A DNA stretch of 64,000 nucleotides. It comes from Micromonospora sp. HM5-17. Lineage in GTDB: Bacteria > Actinomycetota > Actinomycetes > Mycobacteriales > Micromonosporaceae. Location of the stretch: assembly GCF_003762835.1 (NCBI RefSeq), contig NZ_RJWA01000003.1:62001-126000 (forward strand), given 5' to 3'. The notes beneath the pieces were generated by a model. It was not told the DNA's origin, searched no databases, and saw only the letters and a list, made by a program, of their open reading frames with translations. Shown one piece after another: positions 43,506-51,836 of this stretch (position 1 is its first letter; every line of letters begins with the position of its first letter). Position numbers and translations under genes: made by a program.

Positions 43506-43810
43506 GTGACACGACCTCTGTCAGCACCGAGCATCGCCGACCTGGCCGCCGCGCTGGAGGCGTCGAAGGTGCGGCGGTCGTGATCTGTCGGGCGGGGAGT
43601 CGGCTGGGTCCGCATCTGGTCCGGGCCGCGACGTTCCGGGTACGCCGGTGGCGCGGCCTGGACCCGGCGCAGGTGTACGCCTATCGAACCGACAGGCCAC
43701 GGCTTGAGGGTCCGTTCGTCATCGTGACTGGCGACCGCGTCAGGTGGTCGACCGAAGCAGCAGGTACGGAAGGATCGACGTCGCATACGGTGTGCGTTCT
43801 CGTTTGGTAA
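43506..43810 (+). pseudogene. Frameshifted DivIVA-domain-like remnant
   Basis: GTG 43506 opens VTRPLSAPSIADLAAALEASKVRRS and stops at TGA. The continuation LGPHLVRAATFRVRRWRGLDPAQVYAY, a DivIVA-type motif, lies in a different frame. After AYR the expected coiled coil is missing and the frame drifts to a stop at 43810. Alternatively the 117-residue ORF from GTG 43457 is expressed as is. DivIVA-domain proteins act at cell poles; this copy is probably non-functional. Confidence 0.45.
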
Positions 43811-44742
43811 TGGTGCTCGCCGTCGCGGCGGCGGTGCTCGGTGTCGCCGTACTGGTCCCGGCCACGTACGTCCGGTTGTCCGGCCGGACCGGCGCCGGTG
43901 GTGGGGGCGGCGGCAGCCCGGCCGCCGTGCGAACAACTCCCACCCCGCCGCCGACGCTGACCGCCAGGCCGGTCTCGGTGTCCTTCGAGGGCAGCTTCTT
44001 CTCCTGGGCACTGCTGGAGCGGAAGACCGGCAAGCTCTCGGGCGCGAAGAACATGACCGCCACCAACTCGACAGAGTCGATGCTGAAGGTGTGGATCGTC
44101 GCCGACTACCTGCGCCGGCTCGGCGAGAAGCAGCCCAGCCCGGAGCGACTCACGCAGGCCAGGGTCGCGATCGTGGACAGTGACGACGACGCGGCCAACG
44201 CCCTCTGGAACGCCGGTGGTCGTTCCGCCGTCCTCAACCGGCTGATCAGGATCTGCGGGTTGACCGAGACCGCACCCGGCACCGTGCCGGGTTATCGCGG
44301 CTGGTGGAGCTTCACCACCATGTCACCGCGCGACGCGGTCCGGATGGGCGACTGCGTCGCCAGCGGCAGGGCTGCCGGTCCCCGGTGGACCCAGTGGCTG
44401 CTCGACACCATGAGCGAGGTCCGCGGCAGCATCGACGAACAGTGGGAGCGCAGCGGCGGCGGCCGCTGGGGCATCATCGACGGCCTGCCCGACAGCATCC
44501 TCGACCAGGGGCCGGTCAGCATCAAGAACGGCTGGACCCGGCTGAACTACGACGGCAACTGGCACGTGAACTGCCTCGCGCTCACCAAGGACTGGGTGTT
44601 GGCCGCGATGATGCGGTACCCCGGCACCCACGGCCTGAGCTACGGCGCGAGGACCTGCGCACGCGTGGCGAGTCAGCTGGTCACCCCCGCACCCGACGCC
44701 TCGCCGTCGGTTCCCGAGCCGTCCTCGGCCGCCGAGTCGTGA
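43744..44742 (+). CDS. Membrane-anchored serine hydrolase (class A beta-lactamase-related)
   Basis: A 332-residue protein (start uncertain: GTG 43744, or GTG 43792 closer to the membrane segment). One N-terminal transmembrane or signal helix (LVMVLAVAAAVLGVAVLVPATYVRL) is followed by a Gly/Pro linker and an extracytoplasmic domain. SxxK occurs in NSTESMLKVW, an SDN-like loop in VDSDDDAANALW, and a KTG-like region in IKNGWTRLNYDGNWHVNCL. This fits the DUF4862/class A beta-lactamase-related fold found in Actinobacteria, where hydrolysis of beta-lactams is not assured. Peptidase or esterase activity at the cell surface is equally possible. It follows the second XRE operator. Confidence 0.78.
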   Translation: MVDRSSRYGRIDVAYGVRSRLVMVLAVAAAVLGVAVLVPATYVRLSGRTGAGGGGGGSPAAVRTTPTPPPTLTARPVSVSFEGSFFSWALLERKTGKLSGAKNMTATNSTESMLKVWIVADYLRRLGEKQPSPERLTQARVAIVDSDDDAANALWNAGGRSAVLNRLIRICGLTETAPGTVPGYRGWWSFTTMSPRDAVRMGDCVASGRAAGPRWTQWLLDTMSEVRGSIDEQWERSGGGRWGIIDGLPDSILDQGPVSIKNGWTRLNYDGNWHVNCLALTKDWVLAAMMRYPGTHGLSYGARTCARVASQLVTPAPDASPSVPEPSSAAES

Positions 44743-44815
44743 GACCCCGTGACGGAGCGGGCCGCCCGGGCGCCATCCCACCTCCTCGACGCGGTCCAAT
44801 CTCAATAGACATTCA

Positions 44816-44844
44816 TTGATATTTAGGTTTGTAGATGTTTTACT
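44816..44844 (+). promoter_or_regulatory. Sigma-A-like promoter of LPMO gene
   Basis: TTGATA (44816-44821), a 17-base spacer and TTTACT (44839-44844) lie in an unusually AT-rich stretch. The predicted start falls inside the CelR-type operator that follows. Confidence 0.5.
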
Positions 44845-44848
44845 GGTA

Positions 44849-44862
44849 TGGAAGCGCTCCCA
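44849..44862. promoter_or_regulatory. CelR/CebR-type operator
   Basis: TGGAAGCGCTCCCA differs by one base from the TGGGAGCGCTCCCA box bound by the LacI-family cellulose-utilisation repressors CelR (Thermobifida) and CebR (Streptomyces). It overlaps the predicted transcription start of the LPMO gene, so release by cello-oligosaccharides is expected. Confidence 0.82.
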
Positions 44863-44899
44863 CATTCGATCTCGAGCGTCGATGAACGGAGGACGTACC

Positions 44900-45580
44900 G
44901 TGCGTTCACACAAGCCCGACCAGTCCGGCCGGCGATCCCGGTCCGCCGTCGGCAGGTCCCTTCGAGCGCTCCTCATGGCGCTCGCCATGGTGCTCGGCAC
45001 GCTGACCTTCACCGGTACGGCCCAGGCCCACGGCACCATCGTCAACCCGATGAGCCGGGCCTACCAGTGCTGGAAGACCTGGGGCAACCAGCACATGAAC
45101 CCGATCATGCAGCAAGAGGACCCCATGTGTTACCAGGCGTTCCAGGCCAACCCCGACACCATGTGGAACTGGATGAGCGCGCTGCGTGACGGGCTCGCGG
45201 GGCAGTACGAGGCCCGTACCCCCGACGGGCAGCTCTGCAGCAACGCCCTGGCCCGGAACGACTCGCTGAACCAGCCGGGACCGTGGAAGACGACCACCGT
45301 CGGCCGCAGCTTCACGGTCCAGCTGTACGACCAGGCCAGCCACGGCGCTGACTTCTTCCGGGTCTACGTGACCAAGCAGGGGTTCAACCCGACCACCCAG
45401 CGCCTCGGTTGGGGGAACCTCGACCTGATCCTGACGACCGGGCGCTACGCCCCGGCGCAGAACATCTCGTTCAACGTCTCGACCTCTGGACGCACCGGAC
45501 ACCACATCCTCTTCGTGATCTGGAAGGCGTCGCACATGGACCAGACGTACATGTGGTGCAGCGACATCAACATCGTCTGA
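44900..45580 (+). CDS. AA10 lytic polysaccharide monooxygenase
   Basis: Secreted copper enzyme (226 residues) that oxidatively cleaves crystalline polysaccharide, cellulose or chitin. GTG 44900 is fixed by GGAGG seven bases upstream. The signal peptide ends at TAQA (residue 43), exposing His44 (AHGTIVNPMSRAYQCW) as the mandatory N-terminal half of the copper histidine brace. The second His is in YDQASHGADFFRVYVTKQGF. The end reads TYMWCSDINIV, and the cysteines near CYQAF and LCSNA would form disulfides. No carbohydrate-binding module is fused. The CelR-type operator points to cellulose as the inducing substrate. Confidence 0.95.
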   Translation: MRSHKPDQSGRRSRSAVGRSLRALLMALAMVLGTLTFTGTAQAHGTIVNPMSRAYQCWKTWGNQHMNPIMQQEDPMCYQAFQANPDTMWNWMSALRDGLAGQYEARTPDGQLCSNALARNDSLNQPGPWKTTTVGRSFTVQLYDQASHGADFFRVYVTKQGFNPTTQRLGWGNLDLILTTGRYAPAQNISFNVSTSGRTGHHILFVIWKASHMDQTYMWCSDINIV

Positions 45581-45628
45581 TCGGCAGCGACCACCGCACT
45601 GCCTGATCGGAAACCCGACATCCTGGCA

Positions 45629-45665
45629 TGACTTCGGCCCGGGACGACGTCCCGGGCCGAAGTCA
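45629..45665. terminator. Near-perfect 37-bp palindromic terminator
   Basis: Arms 45629-45646 and 45648-45665 (18 bp, no mismatch) around one base form a very stable hairpin between the convergent LPMO and ABC permease genes. Confidence 0.92.
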
Positions 45666-45727
45666 CGCCATCGGCTGATACCCTCGACGGTCCCGCACGC
45701 ACCGCGTACCGGCGACCGTCGATATGT

Positions 45728-46723
45728 CTAGGCAAGCCGGCGGATCCACCAGAAGCAGAACCCGGCCAGCAGGGCCGCGAGGGCGAGGAAGATCCCGGTC
45801 TCGATCCACTGCAGCGTCCAGAACTGGCTGTCCGGGTGGTAGACGACCTCCTGGCGCAGGCCGAGGGTGCCGAGCCAGGCGTGGCACCTCTCCGGCCCCC
45901 CGCCGCCCGGGCCACAGAAGTTCGGGTCGACGGGGCCGTGGAAGACCTCGCCGCCGGGGGTGATCGTCTGGTTCGACACCGTCCAGGCGTTGGCCACGTC
46001 GCCGCCGCGCACGTCCACGCTGCCGTCCTGGCGGATCCCCATCATGGCCAGGCTGTCGAGGTCCAGCGCCGGAGTCTCGTGACGTGCGGGAGCGAGGTGG
46101 GTGCGGATCCACAGCGGCATGGACGCGACGGCGGCGATGTAGCCGGCCAGGGTGGCCGCCATCGCCGGCATCGTTCGACGGACGAGCATGCCGCAGGTCA
46201 CGCCCAGGACGAACGCGAAGACGGCGTAGCCGACCGGGGCGATGCCGCGGGCACCGTAGACCAGCGGGGTGATCCGGTCGCCGGCGGCGCTGTCGATACG
46301 TTCCGCCCAGATGGTGACGATCACGCTGAGCAGGCCGGCGGCCGCCGCCGAGGCGGCGCCGACGAGGGCGAGCTTGGCGGCGAGCCAGCGGGTACGGGTG
46401 ACCGACTGGTTCCAGGCCAGGCGGTGGGTGCCGGCCTCGAGTTCGCGGGCGATCAGCGGAGCGCCCCAGAAGACGCCGATCAGGGCGGGTGCCACGTACA
46501 GGACGGCGAGCGCCAGGTGGTAGACGGTGCCGGCGGCACTGTCGCGGACCTGTATGAGGAAGTTCTCGGTCACGGCGTCGCAGTCACTGGAACAGGCGGC
46601 GACCTCGGCGTACAGGTCGGTGATGGTCCCGGCGGTGAGGAGCAGCAGGATGCCGAACGCGGCCAGGACGGCGACGGCGATCAGCGCCGAGGTGCGGAAT
46701 TGGCGCCAGGTGAACCAGATCAT
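45728..46723 (-). CDS. ABC-2-type transporter permease
   Basis: A 331-residue integral membrane protein with about six helices (ALIAVAVLAAFGILLLLTAG, YHLALAVLYVAPALIGVFW, LALVGAASAAAAGLLSVIV, GYAVFAFVLGVTCGMLV, MAATLAGYIAAVASMPLWI and the final FLALAALLAGFCFWWI). GAPLIARELEAGTHRLAWNQSVTRTRWL is typical of ABC-2 permeases. A large outside loop carries paired cysteines (NFCGPGG..ERCHAW). ATG 46723 overlaps the upstream ATPase stop (ATGA 46720-46723). Probable exporter; cargo unknown. Confidence 0.9.
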   Translation of the reverse strand: MIWFTWRQFRTSALIAVAVLAAFGILLLLTAGTITDLYAEVAACSSDCDAVTENFLIQVRDSAAGTVYHLALAVLYVAPALIGVFWGAPLIARELEAGTHRLAWNQSVTRTRWLAAKLALVGAASAAAAGLLSVIVTIWAERIDSAAGDRITPLVYGARGIAPVGYAVFAFVLGVTCGMLVRRTMPAMAATLAGYIAAVASMPLWIRTHLAPARHETPALDLDSLAMMGIRQDGSVDVRGGDVANAWTVSNQTITPGGEVFHGPVDPNFCGPGGGGPERCHAWLGTLGLRQEVVYHPDSQFWTLQWIETGIFLALAALLAGFCFWWIRRLA

Positions 46724-47610
46724 CGGGTGGCCTCCCATTCGGGCCGGGGCGACGTGACAGCCTGCGACATGTAGGCCAGGACCAGGGCTTCGAGATCGAC
46801 GGGTTCGGCGGTCAGCGTCGGGTCCTCGACCGGGACGCCGCCGCGTACGACGAAGGTGGACTGCCGCGAGGTGTGGCTCTCCTCGACGACCTGGAGCCCG
46901 GCGGGCAGGTCGGCCGCGGTACGGCGGGTGCCGGTGAGCCGCTGGTGACCGGCGGTCAGCTCGTCGACACCGCCGGCGATCCGGACCCGGGACGCCACCA
47001 GGACGATCACGTAGTCGCAGACGCGCTCCAGGTCGGAGACCACGTGCGAGGAAAAGATCACGCTGGTGCGGTGCTCGGCGGTGTAGGCCGCGAGGCTCAC
47101 CATGAACTCCCGCCGGGCCATCGGGTCGAGGGCAGCCACCGGCTCGTCGAGGATCAGCAGCTCCGGGCGTTTCGCGATGGCCATGGTCAGCGCGATCTGG
47201 GCACGCTGCCCGCCGGAAAGCCGGCCCGTCTTCTGCCCCGGGTCGAGGCCGAGTTGCGCGATCCGTTCCTCGGCCGTCCGCTGGTCCCACCGCGGGTTGG
47301 TCCGGGCACCGAGGCGCAGGTGGTCGGCGATGGAGAGGTTCGCGTAGGTGGGGGTGTCCTGGGCGACGAAGCCGACCTTGGCGAGCTGCGCGGCGCCGGA
47401 GGCGGGACGGCCGCCGACCACCTCGATGGTGCCGGCGGTCGGGGACAGCATGCCGACCGCCAGTTGGAGCAGGGTCGTCTTGCCGGCGCCGTTCGGGCCG
47501 ACCAGCCCGACAACCCGGCCGGGCGGGACGGAGAGAGTGCAATCGGACAACGCGACGCGTTGCCCGTACCGCTTGGTCAGGCCCTCGGCTCGGAGCACGG
47601 GGCTGGTCAT
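46720..47610 (-). CDS. ABC transporter ATP-binding protein
   Basis: A 296-residue ATPase: Walker A GPNGAGKTTLL, Q-loop FVAQDTP, signature LSGGQRAQIAL, Walker B LLILDEPVAALDP, H-loop FSSHVVSDLERV. The C-terminal extension of about 85 residues is typical of export systems. GGAG lies 6 bases before ATG 47610. It energises the permease encoded immediately downstream. A DesK-type kinase and NarL-type regulator are divergently encoded 225 bp away and probably control the exporter. Confidence 0.94.
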   Translation of the reverse strand: MTSPVLRAEGLTKRYGQRVALSDCTLSVPPGRVVGLVGPNGAGKTTLLQLAVGMLSPTAGTIEVVGGRPASGAAQLAKVGFVAQDTPTYANLSIADHLRLGARTNPRWDQRTAEERIAQLGLDPGQKTGRLSGGQRAQIALTMAIAKRPELLILDEPVAALDPMARREFMVSLAAYTAEHRTSVIFSSHVVSDLERVCDYVIVLVASRVRIAGGVDELTAGHQRLTGTRRTAADLPAGLQVVEESHTSRQSTFVVRGGVPVEDPTLTAEPVDLEALVLAYMSQAVTSPRPEWEATR

Positions 47611-47834
47611 GGCGGACTCCTTGCGTGACGGACGGTTCGGGGTGACCCCCGGTCGGTGTCGGCGGGAACGCTAGGAGCGGCCGGCGCGCGGGCACGTCGG
47701 TCGCGGCGACGAACCGGACGCCATCGCGGGGAGGATTCAGCGGTGGGTCCTCCGTGCGATGTACGCACCGAGGAGGCCCCCCGACGTCGTGGCGGATGAT
47801 GTGGCGGCCGGACCGGCCCTGCCACACTTGCACG

Positions 47835-49610
47835 GTGCACTGGGCAGCGGCGATGGAACGCTGGCGGGCCTGGCTCGCCACGTTGCGGCGGCGGACGTCG
47901 GTCCCGCCGCCCCGCCCGTCCCGCTGGGCCTGGGGGGCGGACGCGCTCCTCGCCGTCGCGCTCGCCGTCGGCACTCTCAACGGTCTGATCAACGGCGACG
48001 TACCGGCGCGGCAGCAGGACATGCCGGCCGCGCCCCGGCGGCTGGTGGTACCACCCGAATGGATCATTCCCCCGCAGCCCGAGCCGATCTCGCCGGCCGA
48101 ACTCGTCCTCTGGGCGGTGTTCGCGCTGGCCGTCGCGTTGCCGGTCGCCATTCGCCGGCGCTACCCCCTGGCGGTGTTCTGGGTGGTGGTCCTGGCGAGC
48201 GAGCTGTACCACGGGAAGAGCGGCCTCGACGCCACGTTCACCTTCGCCGCCTGCGTGATCGTCGGGTACGGCGCGGTGATGTACAGCCCGTACCGGGTGG
48301 CGGCGGTGACGAGCGTCCTGGCCGGTGCCGTACTGATCGTCACCGGGCACCGGGACAACCTGCCGCAGACCCAGCCCGAGCTGATCTTCCTTTTTCTCCT
48401 GATCCCGGTGGCGCTCGCGGCCAACGCCGTGCACACCCTCCAGCAGCGGGTCCGGGCCGTCGAGGCGCAGCGGGAGACCGAGACCCGGCTGGCCGTGCAG
48501 CGCGAGCGGGCCCGTATCGCCCAGGAGTTGCACGACGTGGTCACCCACAACGTCAGCGTGATGGTGGTGCAGGCGGGTGCCGCCCGGACCGTGCTCACCA
48601 CCGCGCCGGAAATGGCCCACCAGGCACTGCTGGCGATCGAGTCGGGCGGACGCGCCGCGATGAGCGAGCTGCGGCACGTCATGGGTCTGCTCAGCATGGA
48701 CGGCGACCCCGACGACCAACCCGGGTCGGACGACCTCACCCCGCCGCCCGGCCTCGCCCAGGTGCCGGCGCTGGTGGCCCGGGTCCGGGCCGCCGGGGTC
48801 TCCGTCGAGCTGGCCGCGGCCGATACCCTCGATCCATTGCCGGGCGGCGTCGATCTCGCCGCGTACCGGGTGGTTCAGGAGGCGCTGACGAACGTGATGA
48901 AGCACGCCGCCGGGGCACACGTGATCGTGCGGATCGACCACGGGCCGGAGGGGCTGCGTATCGACGTCTCCGACACCGGAGGTACGGCGTCGGCGTCGGC
49001 CCGGTTCGGCAACGGTCGGGGGCTGATCGGCCTGCGCGAGCGGCTCGCGATCTACGGCGGCACCCTCGACGCCGGTCCGGTGCCCTCCGGTGGGTACCGG
49101 GTGCGCGCGGTCATCCCGTGGAGCGGCCGTGAGCGGCAAGCTGCGCGTCGTCATCGCCGACGACCAGGCCCTGCTCCGTACCGGCTTCGCGATGATCCTC
49201 GGCGCCGACGGCGGGATCGAGGTGGTCGCCGAGGCGGCCAACGGCGCGGAGGCGATCGCCGCGGTTCGCCGTACCCGCCCGGACGTGGTGCTGATGGACA
49301 TCCGGATGCCCGAGATCGACGGGCTGGAGGCCACCCGGCGGATCATGGCCGAGGCGGTGCCGGCCCCGCGCATCATCATCCTGACCACGTTCGACCTGGA
49401 CCGTTACGTGTACGCCGCGCTGGCTGCCGGCGCGAGCGGTTTCCTCCTCAAGGACGTCTCCCCCGAGCGGCTGGTCGCCGCGGTGCACCTGGTCCAGGAC
49501 GGCGACGCCCTGCTCGCCCCCACGATCACCCGCCGCCTCGTCGAGCGCTTTGCCCGGCAGGACGACCACAACGCCCTGCACCGCGACCTGTCCACGCTCA
49601 CCCCGCGTGA
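47835..49610 (+). CDS. DesK-type sensor histidine kinase whose frame runs into the response-regulator gene
   Basis: HisKA_3-family kinase. The N-terminal half has about five membrane helices (WGADALLAVALAVGTLNGLI, LVLWAVFALAVALPVAI, LAVFWVVVLASELY, AACVIVGYGAVM, LIFLFLLIPVALAANAV). The phosphorylated His is in RARIAQELHDVVTHNVSVMV, and the ATP-binding boxes are VVQEALTNVMKHA and GNGRGLIGLRERL. The kinase fold is complete by about 49115 (RVRAVIPW). No stop follows: the frame stays open to 49610, adding about 160 Arg/Pro/Gly-rich residues antiphase to the response regulator. GTG 47835 lies 6 bases after CACACT. The true C-terminus is uncertain. Confidence 0.85.
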   Translation: MHWAAAMERWRAWLATLRRRTSVPPPRPSRWAWGADALLAVALAVGTLNGLINGDVPARQQDMPAAPRRLVVPPEWIIPPQPEPISPAELVLWAVFALAVALPVAIRRRYPLAVFWVVVLASELYHGKSGLDATFTFAACVIVGYGAVMYSPYRVAAVTSVLAGAVLIVTGHRDNLPQTQPELIFLFLLIPVALAANAVHTLQQRVRAVEAQRETETRLAVQRERARIAQELHDVVTHNVSVMVVQAGAARTVLTTAPEMAHQALLAIESGGRAAMSELRHVMGLLSMDGDPDDQPGSDDLTPPPGLAQVPALVARVRAAGVSVELAAADTLDPLPGGVDLAAYRVVQEALTNVMKHAAGAHVIVRIDHGPEGLRIDVSDTGGTASASARFGNGRGLIGLRERLAIYGGTLDAGPVPSGGYRVRAVIPWSGRERQAARRHRRRPGPAPYRLRDDPRRRRRDRGGRRGGQRRGGDRRGSPYPPGRGADGHPDARDRRAGGHPADHGRGGAGPAHHHPDHVRPGPLRVRRAGCRRERFPPQGRLPRAAGRRGAPGPGRRRPARPHDHPPPRRALCPAGRPQRPAPRPVHAHPA

Positions 49611-49806
49611 GCTGGAGGTGCTTCAGCACCTGGCGCGGGGCCTGACCAACGCCGAACTCGCCGCCCGGCTGCACCTGAGCGAGACGACCGTCAAGACCCA
49701 CGTGGCCCGGATCCTGTCGAAGCTCGGGCTCCGCGACCGCGCGCAGGCCATCATCGTCGCCTACGAGACCGGACTGGTCACCCCGGGCGGCGGCAAACCG
49801 ACCTGA
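49129..49806 (+). CDS. NarL/LuxR-family response regulator
   Basis: A 225-residue partner of the upstream kinase. Receiver: VVIADDQALLRTG, phosphoacceptor Asp in DVVLMDIRMPEIDG (about residue 57), Thr in ILTTFD, Lys in FLLKDVSPERL. C-terminal LuxR HTH (about 155-215): LTPRELEVLQHLARGLTNAELAARLHLSETTVKTHVARILSKLGLRDR. GTG 49129 lies inside the extended kinase frame. Likely target: the divergent ABC exporter operon. Confidence 0.94.
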   Translation: MSGKLRVVIADDQALLRTGFAMILGADGGIEVVAEAANGAEAIAAVRRTRPDVVLMDIRMPEIDGLEATRRIMAEAVPAPRIIILTTFDLDRYVYAALAAGASGFLLKDVSPERLVAAVHLVQDGDALLAPTITRRLVERFARQDDHNALHRDLSTLTPRELEVLQHLARGLTNAELAARLHLSETTVKTHVARILSKLGLRDRAQAIIVAYETGLVTPGGGKPT

Positions 49807-50627
49807 CCGGCCGTCGGGTCCTGAGACCCGACCTCGTTTCCGGCGGGGGTCGCCGCGGGCTCAGCCGACTCGCCAGGGTCGGCTACCCGGCGGGCCGGGT
49901 GGCGGGCTCCACCCTGGGGGCCGGCCGTTGCCGGGGCGGGCTCCACCCTGGGGGCCGGCCGTTGCCGGGGCGGGCGCCCCGCCGGCGCGGTCCAGACCAT
50001 GGTCAGCTGGTGCAGGCGGTGGCCGTCGTGCCGGATGCCCGGCACCGCCGGAGTCGGCCCGTACGCGACGAAGCCCATCTGTGTGAAGAAGCGGACGGCG
50101 CGGGTGTTCTCCACCAGGGTCTGGAGGTGGCACCCCGGGGTGCCGGACTCGACGAGCCGGTCGAGCCAGTGGTTCATGAGCGCCGCCGCGACCCCCGTAC
50201 CATGGGCCTGCGGGGCGACGTTGATGTGCAGGTGGGCGGGCCAGCGTGGGTCCACGAAGCGGCCCGGGACCGGCTCGCGGCGGATCACCGCCCCGAGTCC
50301 GTCCCGCGCCGCGCGCAGCAGAAACGCCAGCGGACGTCGCCGCAGGAACAGTCGGTGGGCGCCGATCGCCCGGCCCATCCGCCGGCCCTCGCTGGGGAAC
50401 CGGGCGCTGTCGAGGCACCCGGCGAGGAAGCCGACCGGCTCGCCGTCCAGGAGCGCGAGGAACAGCGACTCGGGTTCGAGATCCATGTACGGCGTCAGGA
50501 AGACGGCGGCCTGGGACTCCTCGTGTCCCCAGAGCGACGCCGTGGGCGTGCCCTGACCGGCACGACCGAAGAGCGCCCGCAGCCGGGCGCGGTCTCGTTC
50601 GGCGAAGGGGCGGATCTCCGCCCTCAT
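49761..50627 (-). CDS. GNAT N-acetyltransferase with tail altered by tandem duplication
   Basis: A 288-residue protein; the first ~215 residues are a GNAT fold transferring an acyl group from CoA: IRPFAERDRARLRALF at the start, LFLALLDGEPVGFLAG, LHINVAPQAHGTGVAAALMNHWL (the Q/R-x-x-G-x-G/A CoA loop) and NTRAVRFFTQMGFVAYG. The following Pro/Ala-rich tail crosses two copies of a 34-bp repeat. With one copy the frame would end at TAG 49883-49885; with two it runs to 49761 and overlaps the 3' end of the response regulator by 46 bp antisense. Substrate unknown. The start is ATG 50627. Confidence 0.87.
   Translation of the reverse strand: MRAEIRPFAERDRARLRALFGRAGQGTPTASLWGHEESQAAVFLTPYMDLEPESLFLALLDGEPVGFLAGCLDSARFPSEGRRMGRAIGAHRLFLRRRPLAFLLRAARDGLGAVIRREPVPGRFVDPRWPAHLHINVAPQAHGTGVAAALMNHWLDRLVESGTPGCHLQTLVENTRAVRFFTQMGFVAYGPTPAVPGIRHDGHRLHQLTMVWTAPAGRPPRQRPAPRVEPAPATAGPQGGARHPARRVADPGESAEPAATPAGNEVGSQDPTAGQVGLPPPGVTSPVS
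49901..49968. repeat. Perfect 34-bp tandem duplication
   Basis: Two identical units at 49901-49934 and 49935-49968, followed by seven bases of a third. The length is not a multiple of three, so copy number sets the reading frame of the GNAT gene's 3' end. Confidence 0.95.
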
Positions 50628-50721
50628 GCCACCGTCGCCCTCCGCCGGACCACCATCCGAAGAATGCTACCGACCAGCGAAAACCCGGTCCGTCGGCGGG
50701 GACGGTGCCGGGCCGATCGCG

Positions 50722-51681
50722 CTACGAGGAGATGCGCTGAAGGCTGTCGTACAGCGTACGCAGCGACCGGATCGCCGAGCGGAGCTCCTGGAGGAACTCG
50801 CCGACGTGTGCCGGCCCCTTCGGCCAGGCCTGGAAGGTCGCGGTGTCGAACCCGACGGTGTCGATCCCGCACCGGTACGGGAGCCCCAGTGTGCTGATCG
50901 CGTCGGCGTGCTGGAACGGCACGTAGAGATGGGTGGTGACGAGGAGGATCCGCTCCTGGGGCGTCGGCCGACCGACCAGATCCGCCCAGGCCAGCATGGT
51001 GTCCGCGGTGTTCGCCCGGCGTCCCGGCTGGGTCGGGGGCGCGGCGACGACGCTGACCGGCCCCACCTCCGACGGGTACGTCTTGACCCACCAGTCGTGG
51101 CCCGCCTCGGTGGTGCCCTGCCGGACGGTGGTGTCGCCGAGCGGCGGGAACGCCTCCTGGGCCGCCATCAGCATGCCGTCGCCCTCGGTCAGCTCGACCG
51201 CGGCGCCGAGCGCCGCCGAGGTCACCGGCAGCGGACGGAGGCTGCCCAGGCCCGCGACCGCGCCGGTGGTGACCCCGCCGGCCAGCAGGTCGGCCGCGAA
51301 CCGGGACCGCGCCCGGCCGGTGATGGGGCCGCCGCCGAGGATCAGCACGTGGTCGTAGTGGTCGGCCGCCGGTCGCTCCCGCCCGGCCAGGCCCAGCGCG
51401 GTCGCGGCGGCGAGGACGAGCCGCCGGGTCGGCTCGTCGTGCTCGGCGTACCGGGCCTGGCTGCGCTCGCCGCCGCGGCGGCTGTCCCAGACGATCGAGA
51501 AGTCGTCCAGATAGGCCAGCCGGCTGCCGGTGTCACCCGCGGGCACCGTCCCGCCGAACCTCTCGACGAGGGCCGCCAGCGCCGCCGAGCCGACCCAGTC
51601 CGCGATGTCTTCGGCCAGCGTGGCGGTCGACGCGCCGCCGGCGGGCCAGACCGGCAGCCGTACCGGAGGGAAGTGGCTCAC
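50722..51681 (-). CDS. Conserved protein of unknown function (possible DUF218-like)
   Basis: A 319-residue soluble protein. GTG 51681 is chosen; the frame is open upstream into low-complexity sequence. The central segment HYDHVLILGGGPITGRARSRFAADLLAGG and the later ERILLVTTHLYVPFQHADAI recall the strand-loop-helix arrangement of YdcF/DUF218 proteins (LVLGGG, then TS..H..RA), but key residues are not exact. DTGSRLAYLDDFSIVWDSRRGGERSQARY precedes. It is divergent from the MoxR gene. Whether it belongs to that system is unknown. Confidence 0.7.
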   Translation of the reverse strand: MSHFPPVRLPVWPAGGASTATLAEDIADWVGSAALAALVERFGGTVPAGDTGSRLAYLDDFSIVWDSRRGGERSQARYAEHDEPTRRLVLAAATALGLAGRERPAADHYDHVLILGGGPITGRARSRFAADLLAGGVTTGAVAGLGSLRPLPVTSAALGAAVELTEGDGMLMAAQEAFPPLGDTTVRQGTTEAGHDWWVKTYPSEVGPVSVVAAPPTQPGRRANTADTMLAWADLVGRPTPQERILLVTTHLYVPFQHADAISTLGLPYRCGIDTVGFDTATFQAWPKGPAHVGEFLQELRSAIRSLRTLYDSLQRISS

Positions 51682-51836
51682 GAGCTGATCCGGTGAGCAG
51701 CGGCGATCCGCCGGGTGGCAACGGCGACGACGTGACGCATGGCGACACTGTACCGGTCGATTCCGCACCATCCTGGCGTCCGCTGCCGCCGCCGGGATGC
51801 TCGACAGCGCCGGCCGGCTCCATCCACACTCGATAG

